NCBI GenBank assembly: GCA_036265385.1
Contig: DATAPD010000008.1
Coordinates: 1-64,000 of the forward strand
Direction of reading: 5' to 3'
DNA: 64,000 nucleotides
DNA from: DATAPD01 sp036265385
Lineage (GTDB): Bacteria; Acidobacteriota; Terriglobia; Terriglobales; Acidobacteriaceae
Below the pieces are notes generated by a model that searched no databases, had not been told where the DNA came from, and worked only from the letters and a program-made list of their open reading frames with translations. Numbering within the stretch: position 1 is the first letter of the stretch; each line of letters opens with the position of its first letter. Positions 60,231 through 64,000 of this stretch are shown one piece after another. The position numbers were made by a program, and so were the translations under genes.

Positions 60231-61895
60231 ATGGCAAAGCAGATTGTTCATGGCGAGGAGTCGCGGCAGTCGATTCTTCGCGGCGTCAACCTTCTGGCTG
60301 ACGCAGTAAAAGTTACGCTCGGCCCCAAAGGCCGTAACGTCGTCATCGAGAAGAAGTTCGGATCCCCGACGATCACGAAGGACGGCGTTACCGTTGCGAA
60401 AGAAATCGAATTGAAAGACGCGCTTGAGAACATGGGAGCGCAGATGGTTCGTGAGGTCGCCTCCAAGACTTCTGACGTCGCCGGCGACGGCACGACCACC
60501 GCTACCGTTCTGGCGCAGGCTATCTTCCGCGAAGGCGTGAAAACAGTCGCTGCGGGAGCAAACCCGATGGCACTGAAACGCGGCATCGAGAAGGCCGTTT
60601 CGGTGATTGCCGGCGAAGTCGATCGCAAGACTGGCGAACGCGGCAAGGGCGAGCTCGACAAATTCTCGAAGCCTGTTTCGGGTGACATGATCGGCCAAGT
60701 CGGAACGATTTCCGCGAATAACGACGAAACCATCGGACACATCATCGCCGAAGCAATGAAGAAAGTCGGCAAGGATGGCGTCATCACCGTTGAGGAAGCC
60801 AAGACCCTTGAAACACAGCTGGATGTTGTTGAGGGCATGCAGTTCGACCGCGGATATCTGTCTCCGTACTTCGTGACCGATCCGGAGCGGATGGAGGCGA
60901 CTCTCGAAAACGCCTACATCCTGATCCACGAAAAGAAAATCAGCTCGATGAAGGACCTGCTTCCCTTGCTCGAGCAGATCGCAAAAGGCGGCAAGCCGCT
61001 GCTGATCATTGCGGAAGATGTCGAGGGCGAAGCTCTCGCAACTCTCGTGGTGAACAAGCTTCGCGGCACGCTCCAGGTTGCGGCTGTAAAGGCACCCGGC
61101 TTCGGCGATCGCCGCAAAGCCATGCTGCAGGATATCGCTATCCTGACCGGCGGCAAGGCGATCACGGAAGACCTGGGAATCAAGCTGGAGAACGTTCAGA
61201 TTTCGGATCTTGGCCAGGCTAAGAAGATCACGATCGACAAGGACAACACGACCGTGGTTGAAGGCAAGGGCAAGCACGCGGAAATCGAAGGCCGCGTGAA
61301 AGAAATCCGCAGCCAGATCGAAAAGACCACGAGCGACTACGACCGCGAGAAGTTGCAGGAGCGGTTGGCGAAGCTGGTGGGCGGCGTAGCCGTGATCAAA
61401 GTCGGTGCTGCGACCGAAACCGAAATGAAGGAAAAGAAAGCCCGCGTGGAAGATGCCATGCATGCAACCCGTGCGGCCGTGGAAGAAGGCATTGTCCCCG
61501 GCGGCGGCGTAGCGTTGGCTCGCAGCGCGGCGGCCCTCGATAAGCTGAAGCTCGAAGGCGACGAGCAGATTGGCGTGAACATCGTTAAGCGGGCTGTGAC
61601 TGAACCGCTGCGCATGATCGCGGCTAACGCAGGACAGGAAGGCGCCATTGTGCTGGGCAAAGTGCTCGAGTCGAAAGACGCGAACTTCGGCTATAACGCG
61701 TTTAGCAATGAGTACGAGGACCTGGTCAAGGCCGGCGTGCTCGACCCAACCAAGGTCGTGCGGACCGCGCTACAGAACGCAGGCTCCATCGCATCATTGA
61801 TGCTCACCACCGAAGCACTCGTTGCGGAGATTCCGGAAGAAAAGAAAGCTCCGGCTCCGGGCGGACATGGCGGCGGCATGGGCGACATGTACTAA
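60231..61895 (+). CDS. groEL: Chaperonin GroEL
   Basis: This 554-residue protein is a complete GroEL: MAKQIVHGEESRQSILRGVN, VTLGPKGRNVVIEKKFGSPT, ASKTSDVAGDGTTTATVLAQ (ATP binding and catalysis), apical domain, and the Gly/Met-rich tail GGHGGGMGDMY. It forms the folding ring with GroES. AGGAG precedes the ATG. A strong terminator follows. The broken copy at 6031-6527 matches its first 170 codons. Confidence 0.99.
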   Translation: MAKQIVHGEESRQSILRGVNLLADAVKVTLGPKGRNVVIEKKFGSPTITKDGVTVAKEIELKDALENMGAQMVREVASKTSDVAGDGTTTATVLAQAIFREGVKTVAAGANPMALKRGIEKAVSVIAGEVDRKTGERGKGELDKFSKPVSGDMIGQVGTISANNDETIGHIIAEAMKKVGKDGVITVEEAKTLETQLDVVEGMQFDRGYLSPYFVTDPERMEATLENAYILIHEKKISSMKDLLPLLEQIAKGGKPLLIIAEDVEGEALATLVVNKLRGTLQVAAVKAPGFGDRRKAMLQDIAILTGGKAITEDLGIKLENVQISDLGQAKKITIDKDNTTVVEGKGKHAEIEGRVKEIRSQIEKTTSDYDREKLQERLAKLVGGVAVIKVGAATETEMKEKKARVEDAMHATRAAVEEGIVPGGGVALARSAAALDKLKLEGDEQIGVNIVKRAVTEPLRMIAANAGQEGAIVLGKVLESKDANFGYNAFSNEYEDLVKAGVLDPTKVVRTALQNAGSIASLMLTTEALVAEIPEEKKAPAPGGHGGGMGDMY

Positions 61896-61934
61896 GAACA
61901 GCTGCTAGTAGCTGATCTTTCGTTGCTGGCGAAA

Positions 61935-61970
61935 AAAGCCTCACTCCTCGGAGTGGGGCTTTATTGTTTT
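61935..61970 (+). terminator. Intrinsic terminator after groEL
   Basis: Arms AAAGCCTCACTCC (61935-61947) and GGAGTGGGGCTTT (61950-61962) pair over 13 bases with one G-U, followed by ATTGTTTTTG. Confidence 0.92.
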
Positions 61971-61997
61971 TGAAGAAGTCGCGGGTACTAACCTAGT

Positions 61998-62150
61998 TCA
62001 CCCTGCTCGCTTGAAATACTGCACGGCCTTCTCGTGTTCCTCAGCGGCTTTGCGCGTTTTAAATGTTCCCAAGTTGCGTCGCTTCCCTGTCTTTGCATCT
62101 TTCTTCCGCGAATACAAACGGTATTGTCCAGAACTCAATTTGCGGATCAT
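61998..62150 (-). CDS. 50-residue basic protein
   Basis: A complete 50-codon frame from ATG 62150 reads MIRKLSSGQYRLYSRKKDAK, TGKRRNLGTF, then KTRKAAEEHEKAVQYFKRAG. It is very basic and resembles a small conserved bacterial family of the type GxYRLYSRKKxxKTGKRRNLGTF, of unknown function, found in several phyla. A purine-rich stretch (GGGAGCGGTAGG) lies upstream. It is too short for most gene callers. Confidence 0.78.
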   Translation of the reverse strand: MIRKLSSGQYRLYSRKKDAKTGKRRNLGTFKTRKAAEEHEKAVQYFKRAG

Positions 62151-62329
62151 GCCTGCCTACCGCTCCCGGTTGGAGTATCGATTGGATGTGTCGCCCGCCT
62201 GGAACGGCCAGTTTTCCGAGTGCACCATCCGATTCGAAAGTCTCAGGTGATCCGGGTATGGCGACATGTTCGAATTCGGACAATGATACGTAGGAGATGT
62301 AATTCATTGAGACCCGCGCGGAGGTGGAT

Positions 62330-63118
62330 ATGCAGGCAGTCACGGGGGTGTTCTCGTCCCAGGCAGAAGCTGAACAGGTCGTCGGGAAGCTGCAGGCAAG
62401 TGGCGTGCGCAAAGATCTAGTTACATTGCTGAGGCCCGGTGCGAAAACGGAAACGCAATTGGAATCCGTCCCAGTCGACACGGCTGAACAGCCGGGGATT
62501 GGGAGTGCAATCGGTGCGCTAGTTGGCGGCACCACTGGGCTGTCAGCAGGTTTGGTTGCAGCCGCGGTACCTGGAGTTGGGATGGTGACTGCGCTAGGCC
62601 TATTGGGGGCAGCCTTCCTAACGGCAGCCGGTGCCGGCTTAGGTGCTGCGGTCGGAGGATCGCTCGAGAACAAAACGAGTCGTGGCCTCCCCGAGGATGA
62701 GATCTTCGTGTATGAAGACGCATTGCGAAGAGGTCGTTCGGTCGTCGTCGTTCTCGCAGAAGATGGCGACGAGGTAGATCGTGTACGTGAGTTGCTGAAG
62801 TCGCAGGGTGCGGAATCAGTGGACGCTGCCAGAGAGCAATGGTGGATTGGATTGCGAAGCGCTGAACAGGAACATTATGGGAAGGCTGGCGGTAAATTCA
62901 CGAATGACGAAAAGTTTTACCGCATGGGATTCGAAGCCGCACTCCATGCCAAAAATCGCTGCAGAGAGTTTGATCAGGTCTCGTCGGAGATGGCGAATCA
63001 TATAGAAGAAGTCGAACGTGCTCATCCGGGCGAGGAAGTTTCTGACGCATTCACCCGTGGTTATCAGCGCGGCCGAGAATATTACGAGCGGATGTGCGAA
63101 GAGTCGAAAGCAGCTTGA
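62330..63118 (+). CDS. YflT/heat-induced stress protein domain, membrane-type
   Basis: This 262-residue protein starts MQAVTGVFSSQAEAEQVVGK, the YflT-type fold used in general stress proteins. A hydrophobic Gly/Ala-rich stretch follows (about 60-112, GIGSAIGALVGGTTGLSAGL, then GLLGAAFLTAAGAGLGAAVG) that can insert in a membrane. A second YflT-like part (VVVVLAEDGDEVDRVRELLK) and a helical charged end come last. GGAGG lies ahead of ATG 62330, which I prefer over GTG 62324. Likely linked to stress response by family; exact role unknown. Confidence 0.72.
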   Translation: MQAVTGVFSSQAEAEQVVGKLQASGVRKDLVTLLRPGAKTETQLESVPVDTAEQPGIGSAIGALVGGTTGLSAGLVAAAVPGVGMVTALGLLGAAFLTAAGAGLGAAVGGSLENKTSRGLPEDEIFVYEDALRRGRSVVVVLAEDGDEVDRVRELLKSQGAESVDAAREQWWIGLRSAEQEHYGKAGGKFTNDEKFYRMGFEAALHAKNRCREFDQVSSEMANHIEEVERAHPGEEVSDAFTRGYQRGREYYERMCEESKAA

Positions 63119-63172
63119 GCTCAGCCTCGGCGTCAACTCTAACAATACGCGCAGCTTTGTCGGAGGAGGATT

Positions 63173-63652
63173 ATGCCGGAGAAAGAGACAATCGAGCGCG
63201 CTCAGGAAGACGAGCGTGAGGGGAAATCACCGAGTACGCAAGCTGGCGAGTTCGTTCGCGAGGAGATGCACCACATTCGCGAAGGCAAGCACGGTGCGAG
63301 TTCAACAAAACAGGCAATTGCCATTGGGCTATCAAAAGCTCGCCGGGCAGGAGTGAAACTTGGCGCTCCGAAGAAGGGCAAGACATCCGCTAAGACACGG
63401 ACGCAGGCCAATCGAGATTTGCGACGAGGCAAGAGTGGCGCTCGCAAAAAGACATCGGCCAAACGTTCGCGCGCGACGAGCAATGCGCTCAAGCGTAAGG
63501 GACACAGTGCTGCATCGCCCCAGGCGCTTTCGAAACAAGCTCGGAGCTCCGCTCGGGCTCGTGGGTCAAGCGCAAGGCATCAGGCTGCGATGAAGGCAGC
63601 ACGAACTCGCGCAGCGCGCGGTCGGCCACAAAGTCACCGGAAAGCGGCTTGA
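63173..63652 (+). CDS. DUF6496-type basic protein
   Basis: This 159-residue protein has an N-terminal DUF6496-like part (STQAGEFVREEMHHIREGKH, then SSTKQAIAIGLSKARRAGVK) and a C-terminal half that is Lys/Arg/Ala/Ser-rich (RGKSGARKKTSAKRSRATSN), like histone-H1-type tails, and should bind DNA or RNA without sequence preference. GGAGGAGG precedes the ATG. It follows the YflT-like gene by 54 bases, so they may be one unit. Confidence 0.75.
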   Translation: MPEKETIERAQEDEREGKSPSTQAGEFVREEMHHIREGKHGASSTKQAIAIGLSKARRAGVKLGAPKKGKTSAKTRTQANRDLRRGKSGARKKTSAKRSRATSNALKRKGHSAASPQALSKQARSSARARGSSARHQAAMKAARTRAARGRPQSHRKAA

Positions 63653-63706
63653 CCTAACACATTTTCAGAACGACGAGAAGAAACGACGATTGAGAGGACG
63701 TGTCAC

Positions 63707-63943
63707 ATGGCAACTTGTGAAGTTTGCGGAAATGATTACGACAAGAGTTTCGAGGTGTTTTCGTCAGGCCAACGGCACACATTCGACAGTTTCGAGTGCG
63801 CCATTCATGCAATGGCTCCAGCATGCGAGCATTGCAAATGCAAGGTGATTGGGCACGGGACGGAAGTCGGTGGACACATCTTCTGTTGCGCGAACTGCGC
63901 GAGGATGGCGACGTCAGCCGACGTCAAGGATCGAGCGGCATAG
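63707..63943 (+). CDS. Cys-rich metal-binding protein
   Basis: This 78-residue protein has CEVCGNDYDK at the start, then FECAIHAMAPACEHCKCK and IFCCANCAR; nine Cys and several His residues in the family pattern of metallothionein-like and TRASH-type zinc proteins. It probably holds zinc or another metal in the cytoplasm. AGAGGACG precedes the ATG. It is the last gene before a strong terminator. Confidence 0.78.
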   Translation: MATCEVCGNDYDKSFEVFSSGQRHTFDSFECAIHAMAPACEHCKCKVIGHGTEVGGHIFCCANCARMATSADVKDRAA

Positions 63944-63962
63944 ACCGGAGTGTCACCTAACC

Positions 63963-63990
63963 GGGGAGAGCCGCGGCTCTCCCCTTTTTA
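63963..63990 (+). terminator. Intrinsic terminator
   Basis: Arms GGGGAGAGCC (63963-63972) and GGCTCTCCCC (63975-63984) are exact reverse complements with a 2-base loop, followed by TTTTTA. It ends the 62330-63943 gene group. Confidence 0.93.
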
Positions 63991-64000
63991 ATCTTGCTAG

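Noticed and set aside
59766..61463. 565-codon frame opposite groES-groEL
   Set aside because: Typical antisense shadow of GroEL; groEL is certain by motif content.

Overview
The window looks like the chromosome of a bacterium of the phylum Acidobacteriota (probably Terriglobia, former subdivision 1). I infer this from the gene content, the many small families I associate with that phylum, a CIRCE-controlled groESL operon, and housekeeping genes of Gram-negative type (PagL-like and AsmA-like envelope proteins). No 16S rRNA or other decisive marker is present, so the assignment is an inference.

The window has two halves with different character. Positions 1 to about 19,320 are accessory DNA: gene-poor, with long spacers and many broken genes. 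They hold a truncated secreted protein; an intact response regulator and a near-identical, inverted, broken copy of it 2.8 kb away; a tspO remnant overlapping an SDR-DUF2867 gene; an extra groES followed by a frameshifted, truncated groEL with no CIRCE element; several small Cys-rich or lipoprotein genes, some frameshifted; and finally a compact one-strand mobile module (12,558-19,316). That module runs integrase, small protein, AlpA-like regulator, O-like replication protein, helicase-loader-like protein, unknown genes, minor-tail-like protein, Nu1-like small terminase. It has two iteron arrays: four perfectly tandem 9-bp repeats beside the AlpA gene, and five roughly 24-bp repeats inside the replication gene. 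It ends at the 3' half of a tRNA-Arg(ACG) gene, which serves as the attachment site. No capsid, portal or large terminase gene is seen, so it resembles a phage satellite (PICI-like) or a reduced prophage. The matching intact tRNA is not in the window, so the island may extend past the left edge.

Positions 19,476 to 64,000 are ordinary, dense chromosome. In order they hold an AsmA-like envelope gene; a zinc-ribbon/TPR protein with a membrane metallopeptidase; two amidohydrolases; a three-subunit molybdenum hydroxylase with the extra-cluster FAD subunit typical of 4-hydroxybenzoyl-CoA reductase; a set of small genes (LprI-like, rhodanese, membrane protein); and a CoA-ester cluster (two enoyl-CoA hydratase family enzymes, a BoxB-like di-iron oxygenase, an aldehyde dehydrogenase). 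A TetR regulator with a perfect palindromic operator over its own start codon heads this cluster. Together they suggest use of aromatic or other acyl-CoA substrates.

Next come a DapA-family lyase, a SnoaL-like protein, carB and carA separated by an unrelated secreted-protein gene, lepB, a TPR-yvcK-glmU operon, an EamA exporter, an MCE-domain protein downstream of a fused ftcD, a PagL-like deacylase, an SDR, a glutaredoxin, a CreD-like membrane protein, an acyl-CoA synthetase, an EVE-domain protein, and the main groES-groEL operon with a clear sigma-70 promoter, CIRCE and terminator. The window closes with a stress-type group (YflT-like domain protein, basic DUF6496-type protein, Cys-rich metal-binding protein) and a strong terminator.
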